Positions 16,955-26,739 of a stretch of DNA of 64,000 nt are shown here, one piece after another. The stretch lies in contig ONAR01000011.1 of assembly GCA_900315835.1 (NCBI GenBank), positions 16,021-80,020 of the forward strand, in the 5' to 3' direction. The DNA is from an uncultured Prevotella sp. GTDB lineage: Bacteria > Bacteroidota > Bacteroidia > Bacteroidales > Bacteroidaceae. Each line of letters opens with the position of its first letter. The first letter of the stretch is position 1. The position numbers and the translations under genes are program-made. The notes under the pieces were generated by a model. That model saw only the letters and a program-made list of their open reading frames with translations. It did not search any database and had not been told where the DNA came from.

Positions 16955-19900
16955 ATGATTTTGGACAAAGCGATGCTTCAGGAGTTTTATGCCTCTTATG
17001 CCAACAAGGTGTCAGTCGTAAGAAAGGCGGTAGGCCATCCACTGACTTATGCCGAGAAAGTGCTTTACGCGCATCTGTATGCAAAGACCGATTTGCGCGC
17101 CTATCAGCGAGGGGTCGACTACGTTGACTTCCGCCCCGACCGCGTGGCGATGCAGGATGCAACTGCGCAGATGGCACTGCTGCAGTTTATGAATGCCGGC
17201 AAGAGCCGCGTGGCCGTACCTGCGTCAGTGCATTGCGACCACCTCATCTTGGCTAATCAAGGCACCGACACCGATCTGCCGGTAGCCATGCAACAGAATA
17301 AAGAGGTGTATGACTTCCTGCGCTCTGCTTCGGCCAAATACGGCATCGGCTTTTGGGCACCGGGTGCCGGCATCATTCATCAGGTGGTGCTGGAGAACTA
17401 CGCCTTCCCCGGCGGCATGATGGTCGGTACCGACTCGCATACGCCCAATGCCGGCGGACTGGGTATGGTAGCCGTTGGCGTGGGTGGTGCCGACGCCGTC
17501 GACGTGCTGACCGGTCAGCCGTGGGAACTGCGTATGCCGCGTCTCATCGGTGTGCACCTCACCGGCCAGCTCTCGGGTTGGGCCGCACCAAAGGATGTCA
17601 TCCTGAAGATTCTCGGTATGCTGACCGTCAAAGGCGGTACCAATGCCATTTTGGAATATTTCGGAGAGGGCGCCGAAAGCCTCTCCACCACGGGTAAAGC
17701 CACCATTTGCAACATGGGTGCCGAACTGGGCGCCACATGCAGTCTGTTCCCCTTCGACAATCATGCCGCCGACTATCTGCGGCAGACGGGCAGGGCTAAA
17801 CTGGCTGAGGCCGCACAGCGCAGCAGTGACGACCTCAGGGCCGACGCTGAGGTGTTGGCCAATCCTGAACAGTACTTTGACCAGTTGATTGACATCAATC
17901 TCTCTGAGATAGAACCTTACCTCAACGGTCCGTTCACGCCCGATGCCGCCACGCCGATATCCGAGATGCGTACGAAGGGACCGAAGGAGGACTACCCCAT
18001 GACGGTGGAGGTGGCATTGGTCGGTTCGTGCACCAACTCGTCTTATCAGGACCTGTCGTGCGCTGCATCCATCGCGCGTCAGGCTGTCAGACTGCATATC
18101 CGCCCGAAAGCCCAGCTCATCGTCTGCCCGGGATCGGAGCAGATACGCTACACCGCCGAGCGCGACGGACTGCTTGACGATCTGAAGCAGATAGGTGCCA
18201 TCATCATGACCAATGCCTGTGGTCCCTGCATTGGACAGTGGAAGCGGCATACCGACGACAATACGCGCAAGAACGCCATCGTCACCTCATTCAACCGTAA
18301 TTTCCGACGCCGCGCCGACGGCAACCCCAACACCTACGCCTTCATCGGGTCGCCCGAGATGGTGGTGGCGCTGGCGCTTTCCGGTCGGCTTGACTTCAAC
18401 CCCATGACCGATACGCTGACGAATGCCGACGGCGCCGAAGTACGCTTGCAGGCTCCCGAGGGCAGCGTGTTCCCCGCCAAGGGCTTCAGCTGCGGTGGCG
18501 ATAAGCCGTCGTTGGAGGAACTTGAGGCCAAGGGCCTGTTCATTCCGCCTTCGGATAAGCATGAGGACATTGAGGTGGTTATCAATCCTACATCAGAGCG
18601 TCTGCAGCGGTTGGAGCCGTTCGCGCCCTGGGATGGGAAGGAATACGACAACATGCCGTTGCTCATCAAGGTGAAGGGCAAATGCACCACCGACCACATC
18701 TCGATGGCTGGTCCGTGGCTACGCTATCGCGGTCACCTCGAGAACATCTCGGCCAACCTGCTCATGGGCGCTGTCAATGCGTTCAACGACAAGAGCAACG
18801 CCGTGAAGGATCAGTTGGACGGACAATATAAAGAGGTGTCGGCTGCTGCCCGCGACTATAAGCAACATGGCTTGGGCAGCATCGTCGTGGCTGAGGACAA
18901 CTACGGTGAGGGTTCGTCGCGTGAGCATGCCGCTATGGAGCCGCGCTTCCTCAACGTGAAGGTCATCCTGGCCAAGAGCTTCGCCCGCATCCACGAGACC
19001 AATCTGAAGAAGCAGGGTATGCTGGCATTGACCTTCGCCAACAAGGACGACTACGACAAGGTGCGCGAAGACGACCGCATCAGCGTGGAAGGCATCAAGG
19101 AGATGAAACCCGGCAGCAAGATGCAGGTGATGTTGCACCATGCCGACGGCACCACCGACCGCTTTGAGGCCAACCATACCTACAACGAGACGCAGATAGC
19201 CTGGCTGAAAGCCGGTTCGGCGCTCAACATGATCAACAACAATTTGAAGTCAAGTGTGATGGAAGAAGACAAGACAAAAGCAACGGCTACAACGGTTACC
19301 ATTCCCTTTATCGAAGGCGACGGCGTGGGTGCCGAGATTACTCCGGTGATGCGGCAGGTCGTTGATGCCGCCGTGAAGAAAGCTTACAATGGCAGCCGGA
19401 AGATAGAATGGCTCGAGGTGTTGGCCGGCGGCAAGGCCCACGACAATACGGGTGAGTGGTTGCCCGAGGCCACGATTGATGCCTTCCGCAACTATAAGAT
19501 TGGCATTAAGGGCCCGTTGATGACACCCGTTGGCGGTGGCATCCGCAGCTTGAATGTCGCACTGCGTCAAATGCTCGACCTGTATGTCTGTCAGCGGCCA
19601 GTGCGCTATTTCAAGGGCATCGTGAGTCCTGTGAAGCACCCTGAACTCGTCGATATGGTTGTCTTCCGCGAGAATACCGAGGATATCTATGCGGGCATCG
19701 AATGGGAGGCAGGTTCGCCCGAGGCCAAGCGGTTCTATGAGTTCCTCCACGACGAGATGAAGGTGACGAAGGTGCGCTTCCCCGAGACATCGGGCTTCGG
19801 CGTGAAGCCTGTTTCGAAGCAAGGCTCCGAGCGGCTCATCGATGCCGCCATCAAGTTCGCACTCAAGCATCATCGCCCCACGGTCACCCTCGTGCATAAG

Positions 19901-20434
19901 GGCAATATCATGAAGTTCACTGAAGGCGGCTTCAAGAAGTGGGGCTATGAATTGGCCGAGCGCGACTACAAGGATGCGCTGACGTCGGGCGAGTTGACCG
20001 TCAACGACTGCATCTGTGACGCCTTCCTGCAGAACGCATTGCTCAAGCCGCAGAACTACTCGGTCATTGCGACGATGAACCTCAACGGCGACTATATCTC
20101 CGACATGCTTGCGGCTCAGGTGGGTGGTATCGGCATCGCTCCCGGTGCCAACATCAATTACCAGACGGGTCACGCCATCTTCGAGGCCACCCACGGCATC
20201 GCACCCGACATCGCGGGTAAGGATATCGTCAACCCCAGCAGCATCCTGCTCTCGGCCGAGATGATGCTCGACTACCTCGGATGGGATGAGGCCGGACGGC
20301 TCATCGTCGACGCGTTGGAGCAACTCTTCCAGCAAGGCATCGCCACCGCCGATTTGGCGCGTATGATGCCCAATGGAAAGGTGGTCGGCACCAAGGAATT
20401 CGGCGACCGCATCATCAACATTATCAATGCATAA
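16955..20434 (+). CDS. Aconitate hydratase-isocitrate dehydrogenase, single fused reading frame
   Basis: One open frame of 1159 residues contains two complete TCA-cycle enzymes. Residues 1-~765 are a mitochondrial-type aconitase with [4Fe-4S] ligands C359 (GSCTNSS), C422 and C425 (NACGPCIGQ); it turns citrate into isocitrate. Residues ~769-1159 (from Met at 19259) are an isocitrate dehydrogenase ([42 protein letters not shown]) making 2-oxoglutarate. The joint is [19 protein letters not shown] with no stop codon. In Bacteroides fragilis these are separate genes in an acnA-icd-gltA cluster. A TGA lies one frame away at 19245-19247, so a one-base indel, real or an assembly error, could explain the fusion; the Met at 19259 could also still start a separate IDH. 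Confidence 0.93.
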   Translation: MILDKAMLQEFYASYANKVSVVRKAVGHPLTYAEKVLYAHLYAKTDLRAYQRGVDYVDFRPDRVAMQDATAQMALLQFMNAGKSRVAVPASVHCDHLILANQGTDTDLPVAMQQNKEVYDFLRSASAKYGIGFWAPGAGIIHQVVLENYAFPGGMMVGTDSHTPNAGGLGMVAVGVGGADAVDVLTGQPWELRMPRLIGVHLTGQLSGWAAPKDVILKILGMLTVKGGTNAILEYFGEGAESLSTTGKATICNMGAELGATCSLFPFDNHAADYLRQTGRAKLAEAAQRSSDDLRADAEVLANPEQYFDQLIDINLSEIEPYLNGPFTPDAATPISEMRTKGPKEDYPMTVEVALVGSCTNSSYQDLSCAASIARQAVRLHIRPKAQLIVCPGSEQIRYTAERDGLLDDLKQIGAIIMTNACGPCIGQWKRHTDDNTRKNAIVTSFNRNFRRRADGNPNTYAFIGSPEMVVALALSGRLDFNPMTDTLTNADGAEVRLQAPEGSVFPAKGFSCGGDKPSLEELEAKGLFIPPSDKHEDIEVVINPTSERLQRLEPFAPWDGKEYDNMPLLIKVKGKCTTDHISMAGPWLRYRGHLENISANLLMGAVNAFNDKSNAVKDQLDGQYKEVSAAARDYKQHGLGSIVVAEDNYGEGSSREHAAMEPRFLNVKVILAKSFARIHETNLKKQGMLALTFANKDDYDKVREDDRISVEGIKEMKPGSKMQVMLHHADGTTDRFEANHTYNETQIAWLKAGSALNMINNNLKSSVMEEDKTKATATTVTIPFIEGDGVGAEITPVMRQVVDAAVKKAYNGSRKIEWLEVLAGGKAHDNTGEWLPEATIDAFRNYKIGIKGPLMTPVGGGIRSLNVALRQMLDLYVCQRPVRYFKGIVSPVKHPELVDMVVFRENTEDIYAGIEWEAGSPEAKRFYEFLHDEMKVTKVRFPETSGFGVKPVSKQGSERLIDAAIKFALKHHRPTVTLVHKGNIMKFTEGGFKKWGYELAERDYKDALTSGELTVNDCICDAFLQNALLKPQNYSVIATMNLNGDYISDMLAAQVGGIGIAPGANINYQTGHAIFEATHGIAPDIAGKDIVNPSSILLSAEMMLDYLGWDEAGRLIVDALEQLFQQGIATADLARMMPNGKVVGTKEFGDRIINIINA

Positions 20435-20448
20435 TAAAGATTCAGGAT

Positions 20449-21795
20449 ATGAAAAAGGAGTATTTGATTTACAAGCTCAGTGACGAGACCAAAAATGCGT
20501 GCAAGATACCTCGTGAGGCGTTTCAGCAGTATGGCGTCAAACGTGGACTGCGCAATGAGGATGGCACCGGCGTGCTGGTCGGATTGACCAATATCGGTAA
20601 TGTCGTCGGTTACGAGCGCGATGAGGAAGGCAGGCTCAAGCCCTGTCCCGGCCGTCTTTACTACCGTGGCTATGAGTTGGACGACCTTGTGTCACCGCTG
20701 CTCAAGGAAAAGCGCTTCGGCTTCGAGGAGATTGCCTATCTGCTGCTCTCAGGTAACCTGCCTGACAAAGAGGAATTGGAAGCTTTCCAGGAACTTGTCA
20801 ATGAGAATATGCCGCTCGACCATCGCACCATCGTGCATCTGATTGACCTCGAGGGCTCCAATATCATGAATATCCTGGCCCGTTGCGTACTCGAGATGTA
20901 TACGTTTGACCCCAATCCCGATGACATCTCGCGCGACAACCTGATGAGGCAGTCGGTCGATTTGATCGCGAAGTTCCCGACCATCATCGCCTACGCTTAC
21001 AACATCTACCGCCACTCTGTGCAGGGGCAGAGCCTGTATATCTGCCATCCGTTGGAGAAGAAGACCATTGCCGAGAACTTCCTCTATATGATCAAGCAGG
21101 ACGATTACACCGAACTCGATGCGCGCATGCTCGATTTGCTGCTCATCATTCAGGCCGAGCATGGTGGTGGTAACAACTCAACGTTCACTGTGCGCGTCAC
21201 GTCGTCTACCCGCACTGACACCTACTCGAGCATTGCGGCCGGCATTGGTTCGCTGAAAGGTCCGTTGCATGGTGGTGCCAACATCAAGGTAATCAATATG
21301 TTCCATCACTTGAAGGAGCATATCAATGACTGGACCAACATTGACGAGATTGACACCTACCTCAACCGGATGCTCAATAAGGAGGCCTACGACAAGACGG
21401 GCCTTATCTACGGCATCGGTCATGCGGTGTATACCATGAGCGACCCGCGAGCCGTTGAGCTCAAGCGGTTGGCCGGTGAACTGGCTAAGGAGAAAGGGCG
21501 CGTGAAGGAATATGAGTTCTTGAAGCTCATTGAGCAGGAAGGCGTGAAGTGCGTTACGAAGTTCTCGCATGCAAAGAAACCGATGTGCGCCAACCTCGAC
21601 TTCTACAGCGGCTTTATCTATGAGATGATTGGTCTGCCGCAGGAGATCTTTACGCCCATTTTTGCTATGGCGCGCATTGTCGGTTGGACGGCTCACCGCA
21701 TTGAGGAATTGAACTTCGAGGGTCGCCGCATCATCCGTCCGGCCTACAAGAATATACAGGACAACAAGACGTATGTCCCGTTGAAGGACAGGTAG
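20449..21795 (+). CDS. gltA: Citrate synthase
   Basis: This 448-residue enzyme condenses acetyl-CoA and oxaloacetate into citrate. Catalytic surroundings are present: AEHGGGNNSTFTVRVTSST, LKGPLHGGANIKV, GIGHAVYTMSDPRA and, near the C-terminus, DFYSGFIYEMIGLPQEIFTP. It lies 14 bases after the aconitase-IDH frame, so the three activities leading from oxaloacetate to 2-oxoglutarate are in one transcription unit. In fermentative Bacteroidales this oxidative branch mainly supplies 2-oxoglutarate for glutamate synthesis. Confidence 0.96.
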   Translation: MKKEYLIYKLSDETKNACKIPREAFQQYGVKRGLRNEDGTGVLVGLTNIGNVVGYERDEEGRLKPCPGRLYYRGYELDDLVSPLLKEKRFGFEEIAYLLLSGNLPDKEELEAFQELVNENMPLDHRTIVHLIDLEGSNIMNILARCVLEMYTFDPNPDDISRDNLMRQSVDLIAKFPTIIAYAYNIYRHSVQGQSLYICHPLEKKTIAENFLYMIKQDDYTELDARMLDLLLIIQAEHGGGNNSTFTVRVTSSTRTDTYSSIAAGIGSLKGPLHGGANIKVINMFHHLKEHINDWTNIDEIDTYLNRMLNKEAYDKTGLIYGIGHAVYTMSDPRAVELKRLAGELAKEKGRVKEYEFLKLIEQEGVKCVTKFSHAKKPMCANLDFYSGFIYEMIGLPQEIFTPIFAMARIVGWTAHRIEELNFEGRRIIRPAYKNIQDNKTYVPLKDR

Positions 21796-21805
21796 GGCAG
21801 AGGGG

Positions 21806-22273
21806 TTATCGCAGCCTCTCCAGCTCGATGCCGACATCGGAGACGCCGGGCATGATTTCGCGCTTCATATTATGGCGGACCGTAATATGGAGCGAGTCGC
21901 CTTTCTGCAAGGCCATCTGAGAGATGCTGAAATGGTATTGGAAATAGCTCACGCCTTGCCCTTCGACCTTACCTTTTTGGTCGAAGAGATGGCAAGCGAG
22001 TGTATCCACCTGCTTGTGTTTCCCCGGATAGACGGTCTGCTCAACGATGAGCGTCAGCTCTTGGAAGGGGTAGGCGTTGCTGATGCGCAGCCCGAGACGA
22101 GTGGCATAACGGCCGGTCTCCGGCAGTGGGGGCACGTCAAACTGCAGTGCATCAGCCTCTTCCCATCCCGTGAGCAGTGTATGGTCGTAATGGTCATAGA
22201 CTTTGTTGCCCGTACATGAAGTGACGAGCAACAAGGCCAAACCAATGACAAAAGAGCAGCACCAGCGCATCAT
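21806..22273 (-). CDS. gldH: GldH-type lipoprotein
   Basis: A 155-residue lipoprotein with signal and lipobox LLLVTSC (Cys at residue 20). The body is a single beta-rich domain (LQFDVPPLPETGRYATRLGLR, VSYFQYHFSISQMALQKGDS). GldH was named in gliding Flavobacterium, where it is needed for motility and type IX secretion-related functions; it is also present in non-gliding Bacteroidales, so a motility role here should not be assumed. The start overlaps the ricT stop by one base (TAATG), indicating coupling; convergent with gltA at a 10-base gap. Confidence 0.85.
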   Translation of the reverse strand: MMRWCCSFVIGLALLLVTSCTGNKVYDHYDHTLLTGWEEADALQFDVPPLPETGRYATRLGLRISNAYPFQELTLIVEQTVYPGKHKQVDTLACHLFDQKGKVEGQGVSYFQYHFSISQMALQKGDSLHITVRHNMKREIMPGVSDVGIELERLR

Positions 22274-23637
22274 TATTCCTCAGATTTGTTATTGGCGGCA
22301 GTACCGCTGTCGTTGTTTGCTGCAGTGCTGTTGTTGGCAGACTTGTTATCAGCAACCGATGCGTTGTTTGCGGGTTTGCTGTCAGCAGCCGATGCGTTGT
22401 TGGCGGGTTTGTTTTCAGCAGTCTGTTGCTTGCTGTCAGTCGGCTTATTGCTGTCAGTCTGCGGCTTGCTATCGGTCTGCGGCTTATCAGCTGCATTCGC
22501 TGTGTTGGCTGCATTCGCTGTATTTGCCGGCTTACCCTTGGCTTGCTTATTCTTCTTACCCTTCTTCTTTTTCTTTGCCTTATCGAAGCGACTGACGTCG
22601 GCGTCGGCAAGCAGGTCGTTCGGTTTCTTCTCTTCCTTGGCCTTATTGTCCTCGAGCAGCGACAACGGCTTCTCACCGCGCTTGTTCATAGCGATGATCT
22701 CCTTGGCGCGGTCGGCGGTGATGACTTCCAAGTTGGCGCCGAGGTTCTTGTCGGTGGAGTAGGTGCACAGTCCTGCGAGGATGTCGGTCTTGAACAGGTG
22801 GTATTCGGCATCCTTTGTTTGTAGCAGCACATCCTTCGGCGGCAGCTTACGGCTGGCCTCGATATAGTCGTCGACCTCGTAGTTGAGGCAGCATTTCAGT
22901 TTGGCGCACATACCGGCGAGTTTCTGCGGGTTGAGCGAGATGTCCTGAATGCGTGCGGCATTGGTTGAGACGCTGGAGAAATTCTTCATCCATGTGGCGC
23001 AGCAGAGCTCACGTCCGCATGGACCGGTACCACCGATGCGACCCGCTTCCTGACGCGCGCCAATCTGCTTCATCTCGATGCGTACGTGGAAGGTCTCGGC
23101 CAGCACCTTGATGAGCTGACGGAAGTCGACGCGCTCGTCGGCGATATAATAGAAGATGGCCTTATTGCCGTCGCCTTGATACTCTACGTCGCCAATTTTC
23201 ATCTGCAAGCCGAGGTTTTTGGCAATCTGTCGGCTCTGTATCATCGTCGCATGCTCACGGCTCTTAGCCTCCTTATATTTCTCCATGTCGACGGGCTTAG
23301 CGATGCGATAGATGCGCTTGATGTCGTCGGCCGACTTCAGGTTGGCTTTTTTCAGCTGCAGACGCACGAGACGGCCGGTGAGCGTTACCACGCCGATGTC
23401 GTGACCGGGGTTGGCCTCCACGGCAACGATGTCGCCTTTCTGCAGGTCGAGGTTGTTGACATTATGGTAATAGCCCTTGCGGGTGTTCTTAAACTGCACC
23501 TCGACCAAGTCGGTCGACTCGGCGTTGCCCGGCACGTCGGCCAGCCAGTCGTAGGTATTGAGTTGCTTGTCCTGCCGCCCCACGCCTTTGTGGGAAAGGC
23601 CGCGACCGCAACCGGTGCATATATTGAAGTCTCTCAT
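22273..23637 (-). CDS. ricT: PSP1-domain protein RicT (YaaT homologue) with low-complexity tail
   Basis: A 454-residue protein. The core PSP1 domain (about residues 40-330) has the cysteine clusters GPCGRELCCATW and AGMCAKLKCCLNY, which in Bacillus RicT take part in Fe-S binding within the Ric complex that affects RNA processing. After residue ~335 comes a Lys-rich stretch (KAKKKKKGKKNKQAKGK) and a ~100-residue Asn/Ala/Ser/Lys tail with near-repeats such as ADSKPANNASVADNKSANNS. The tail is probably disordered. It lies between holB and gldH, an arrangement common in Bacteroidetes. Confidence 0.9.
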   Translation of the reverse strand: MRDFNICTGCGRGLSHKGVGRQDKQLNTYDWLADVPGNAESTDLVEVQFKNTRKGYYHNVNNLDLQKGDIVAVEANPGHDIGVVTLTGRLVRLQLKKANLKSADDIKRIYRIAKPVDMEKYKEAKSREHATMIQSRQIAKNLGLQMKIGDVEYQGDGNKAIFYYIADERVDFRQLIKVLAETFHVRIEMKQIGARQEAGRIGGTGPCGRELCCATWMKNFSSVSTNAARIQDISLNPQKLAGMCAKLKCCLNYEVDDYIEASRKLPPKDVLLQTKDAEYHLFKTDILAGLCTYSTDKNLGANLEVITADRAKEIIAMNKRGEKPLSLLEDNKAKEEKKPNDLLADADVSRFDKAKKKKKGKKNKQAKGKPANTANAANTANAADKPQTDSKPQTDSNKPTDSKQQTAENKPANNASAADSKPANNASVADNKSANNSTAANNDSGTAANNKSEE

Positions 23638-23682
23638 TTTATCTGATATCTATAGTGTATATTCTATTCTTGTTGGTTCGGC

Positions 23683-24828
23683 TCAGCGCCTGAGATTGAT
23701 GACCATCTCGAGGGCGAAGTCGAAGAACTGTATCTTACCGTTGGCGTTCTGGCCGATATCCCTCATGGCGTCCTGCAGTTGTTGCTGGATAATCAGCACG
23801 TTGCGCTCGTTGATGAAGCGGGCAAACTTCGTGGCGAACGCTTCCTCCTGTTGCGTCATATAGCAGAGGTCGGGTTGCCGGAAATTATACATGAAGTTCT
23901 CCCTGACCATACGCAGCATATAGGTGATGAAGCGGCGCTGCTTCTCTCTGCCGAAGGCGGCCACCGTCTCGCTCCAGTGCTTCAGCTCCTTCACGTCGCG
24001 GATGAAGGCCTTGCGCATGAGCAGTACGAAGAGGTCGAAGAACTGCCGGTTCTCGTTGTCGGCGCTGAGTGTCTCGAGGGCTTTGAGCCAGTTGCCGGCG
24101 GCAATGCGGGCAATGCGGTGGGCATCGGCCGGAACTATCGAGCGCTTCTCAATCAGCGCCTGTTCGATGTCGGCGTCGTCGATGCGGCGCATGTCGAAGC
24201 GCTGCACGCGGCTACGGATGGTGTCAATCAGCAGTTCGGGATGCTCGCTGACAAGCAGAAATACCGTCTTCATGGGTGGTTCCTCGAGCAACTTCAGCAG
24301 TTTGTTGGCGCAGGTGGCGTTCATGCGCTCGGGCAGCCAGATGAGGCTCACCTTATAGCCGCCCATCGTCGATTTGATATAGAGCTTATGGGCAAGGGCG
24401 TCGCTCTCTGCCTCGAAGATCTGCGCCTGTTGGTTCTCGGCGTTCATCAGCTTCATCCATTGCTCGAGGGTGAAGTAAGGACCACCGTCCAACAACTGGC
24501 CCCATTCCTTGATGTATTCGTCGCATGCTACCTTGCGGTCGCTGCCGGCATTCTTCGGTTTGATGATGGGGAAGGAGAAATGCAGGTCGGGATGGGCCCA
24601 TTTCCTGAGCATGGCTTCGGCATTGGCAATCTCGGCCTCGCTGCCGAGCAGACTGCGGCCATCCCACCGTTCGCCGAGGAGAAACGACGCGAATGCCAGG
24701 GCCATAGCCATCTTGCCGCATCCTTCCGGACCGGTGATGAGCATGGCGTGCGGGATGCGTTGCTCGTCGACCAACTGCTTCAGGCGTTGCTGAGCCTCTT
24801 TCTGTCCAATGACCTTGCTGAACTGCAT
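23683..24828 (-). CDS. holB: DNA polymerase III subunit delta'
   Basis: This 381-residue AAA+ clamp-loader subunit begins with FSKVIGQKEAQQRLKQLV and carries a P-loop-like GPEGCGKM at about residues 35-42. The sensor region is NKLLKLLEEPPMKTVFLLVS followed by LLIDTIRSRVQRF, replacing the SRC motif of ATP-hydrolysing loader subunits, as usual for delta'. It works with DnaX and delta to load the beta clamp. It begins 4 bases after the metF stop. Confidence 0.92.
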   Translation of the reverse strand: MQFSKVIGQKEAQQRLKQLVDEQRIPHAMLITGPEGCGKMAMALAFASFLLGERWDGRSLLGSEAEIANAEAMLRKWAHPDLHFSFPIIKPKNAGSDRKVACDEYIKEWGQLLDGGPYFTLEQWMKLMNAENQQAQIFEAESDALAHKLYIKSTMGGYKVSLIWLPERMNATCANKLLKLLEEPPMKTVFLLVSEHPELLIDTIRSRVQRFDMRRIDDADIEQALIEKRSIVPADAHRIARIAAGNWLKALETLSADNENRQFFDLFVLLMRKAFIRDVKELKHWSETVAAFGREKQRRFITYMLRMVRENFMYNFRQPDLCYMTQQEEAFATKFARFINERNVLIIQQQLQDAMRDIGQNANGKIQFFDFALEMVINLRR

Positions 24829-24832
24829 GCGC

Positions 24833-25783
24833 TTAGAGAATGGCTTTGATGATGTCCACCATCGTACCGAAGGAGGAGATGGTGTAGAAGTGGATGTCGT
24901 TGATGCCGGCCTGATACAGCTCGCGGCATTGGTTGATGGCCCATTCGGTGCCGAGAGCGGCAGCCTCGGCGTCGGTCTTGCATTTCACGGCTTCCTGCGC
25001 CAGTTCCTGTGGCATGTCGCAGTGGAAGGTCTTCGGCACCTGCGTAATTTGCGAGAGCTTGGTGAGGGGTTTGATGCCGGGGATGATGGGAATAGTGATG
25101 CCCATGGCACGCGCCTTCTCGACGAAGCTGAAGAACTTTCGGTTGTCGTAGAACAGTTGGGTGACGGCATACTCTGCGCCTAAGTCCTGCTTCTGCTTCA
25201 GATATTTTAAGTCCATTTCCAGGTTGGGCGCCTCCTCATGTTTCTCGGGGTAAGCGGCAACGCCGTAGTGGAACTTCGGTTCGGGATGCTTGATGGGGGA
25301 GCCGTCGATGAAGAAACCCTCATTGAAGCGGTTGACCTGCTCAATCAGCTCCGTGGTATGCGTGTAGCCGCCGGGGGTGGCGGTGAACATCTTCTCGTCG
25401 CGGGCCTTATCGCCACGCAGCAACAGCAGGTTGCAGATGCCTAAAAACTGCAGGTCAATGAGTTCATACTCAATATCTTCCCGACTCACGCCCGAACAGA
25501 TGACGTGGGGAATGACGGGAATGCCATAGCGCACTTGCAGGGCCGCGGCGATGGCGACTGTTCCAGGGCGACGGCGTACGCGCAGCCGCTCATACTGTCC
25601 GTTGTCCAACTCGCGATAGACATATTCGCTGTGGTGCGTGGTGATGTTGATGAAGTGGGGATTGAAGTCCTTCAGCATGTCGATGTTGTGAAACAGCCTG
25701 TCGGTGCCGTTGCCTTTCAGCGGCGGCAGCACTTCAATGGAAAATCCCTTCTCCTTGTCGTTGAGTATGTCTTTGATGTTCAT
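24833..25783 (-). CDS. metF: 5,10-methylenetetrahydrofolate reductase
   Basis: This 316-residue FAD-dependent TIM barrel makes 5-methyltetrahydrofolate for methionine synthesis. The N-terminal FSIEVLPPLKGNG holds the catalytic Glu; VICSGVSREDIEYELIDLQ and NLLLLRGDKA form the folate and FAD sites, with GAEYAVTQLFYDN and IPIIPGIKPL further on. It heads a minus-strand run metF-holB-ricT-gldH. No SAM-type riboswitch is visible in the short leader. Confidence 0.95.
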   Translation of the reverse strand: MNIKDILNDKEKGFSIEVLPPLKGNGTDRLFHNIDMLKDFNPHFINITTHHSEYVYRELDNGQYERLRVRRRPGTVAIAAALQVRYGIPVIPHVICSGVSREDIEYELIDLQFLGICNLLLLRGDKARDEKMFTATPGGYTHTTELIEQVNRFNEGFFIDGSPIKHPEPKFHYGVAAYPEKHEEAPNLEMDLKYLKQKQDLGAEYAVTQLFYDNRKFFSFVEKARAMGITIPIIPGIKPLTKLSQITQVPKTFHCDMPQELAQEAVKCKTDAEAAALGTEWAINQCRELYQAGINDIHFYTISSFGTMVDIIKAIL

Positions 25784-25810
25784 TACGATGCAACCTAATG
25801 ATTGTGGCTA

Positions 25811-25818
25811 CAAAGTTA
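25811..25818 (-). promoter_or_regulatory. -7 promoter element of metF
   Basis: TAACTTTG on the minus strand, 27 bases before the metF start. No clear -33 element at the standard distance. Confidence 0.55.
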
Positions 25819-25901
25819 CTAAAAAATAAATCAAAACGGGTGGAGAAAGGGAAGAAACCTTCAGAAACAATGGTAAAACGCCGTTTTGCCGGAATAGCCC
25901 C

Positions 25902-25993
25902 AGTGTAGTGGCCGGTCTTGCCGGCCACCGTCCGTCGTACAAAGGCATAGCAAATCGGTGGCTGGTGGCCGGCACAAGACCGGCCACTACACT
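25902..25993. repeat. Inverted pair of REP-like palindromes overlapping a gene end
   Basis: A plus-orientation copy (25902-25930, loop 2 bases shorter than usual) and a minus-orientation copy (25962-25993) are separated by 31 bases. The second copy runs into the 3' end of the HAD hydrolase gene and supplies its TAG stop codon. This is the one locus in the window where the element lies between genes in the same direction rather than converging ones. Confidence 0.88.
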
Positions 25994-26739
25994 GGGTGTT
26001 TAGGGAAGGGGCCTATAAGCGAATTAAGCTCTTTGAAAGCCTTAATGCTGACCAGATGAGGATGGTCGACGACGTCGGCTGCCTCATGCGCCCACATCAG
26101 CGGGTAGGGGATATGGACAGCGTAACCACCGAGCTGCAACACGGGCAGGATGTCGGACTTAAACGAGTTGCCCACCATGCAGAGGCGGTCGATGCACGTG
26201 TCGAAGAAGCAGCAGAGACGCTGGTATTCCTTCGGTGTCTTGTCGGCCACGACGATGATGTCATCAAACCATCGGCCGAGGCCCGAGCGGTGGAATTTAT
26301 TCTGCTGGTCGAGGTTGTCGCCTTTGGTGAAGACGACCATCGGGATGCCCACGTTTTCGTGGATCGCTTTGAGCGTCTCCGCTACGCCCTCGAGCGGTGT
26401 GGCGGGCAACTGCAGCAGACTTTTACCGAGGTTGATGATGGCGCTGATCTCGCTGTTGGTCACGCGGCCGGCCGACAGCGCAATGGCGTTTTCCACCAGC
26501 GAGATGGTGAAAGCCTTACTGCCATAGCCCAGCAACGGCATGTTCTTCGACTCGGTCTTGAACAACGACGCCGATACCTCGTCGGCTGACGCATAGGGCG
26601 ACAGCACCTCGCAGTACTGCCGCTCCACCTCGTTGAAGTGGCCTTGGCAGTCCCACAGCGTGTCGTCGGCGTCAAAGGCGATGAGGTCGATGGGCAGCTG
26701 TTGGCCGTTAATCTTCATGCTTACTGCGGAGTTGCTCAT
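25987..26739 (-). CDS. HAD-superfamily hydrolase
   Basis: A 250-residue phosphatase-like protein of the haloacid dehalogenase superfamily. Motif I is FDADDTLWD (residues ~22-30), motif II is VVFTKGD, and motif IV is MVGNSFKSDILP. The start ATGA overlaps the HD-protein stop by 4 bases, favouring this Met over the one at residue 8. The last residues (FPKHPV) and the stop codon are within a REP-like repeat, so the C-terminus may differ from orthologues. Substrate unknown. Confidence 0.85.
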   Translation of the reverse strand: MSNSAVSMKINGQQLPIDLIAFDADDTLWDCQGHFNEVERQYCEVLSPYASADEVSASLFKTESKNMPLLGYGSKAFTISLVENAIALSAGRVTNSEISAIINLGKSLLQLPATPLEGVAETLKAIHENVGIPMVVFTKGDNLDQQNKFHRSGLGRWFDDIIVVADKTPKEYQRLCCFFDTCIDRLCMVGNSFKSDILPVLQLGGYAVHIPYPLMWAHEAADVVDHPHLVSIKAFKELNSLIGPFPKHPV

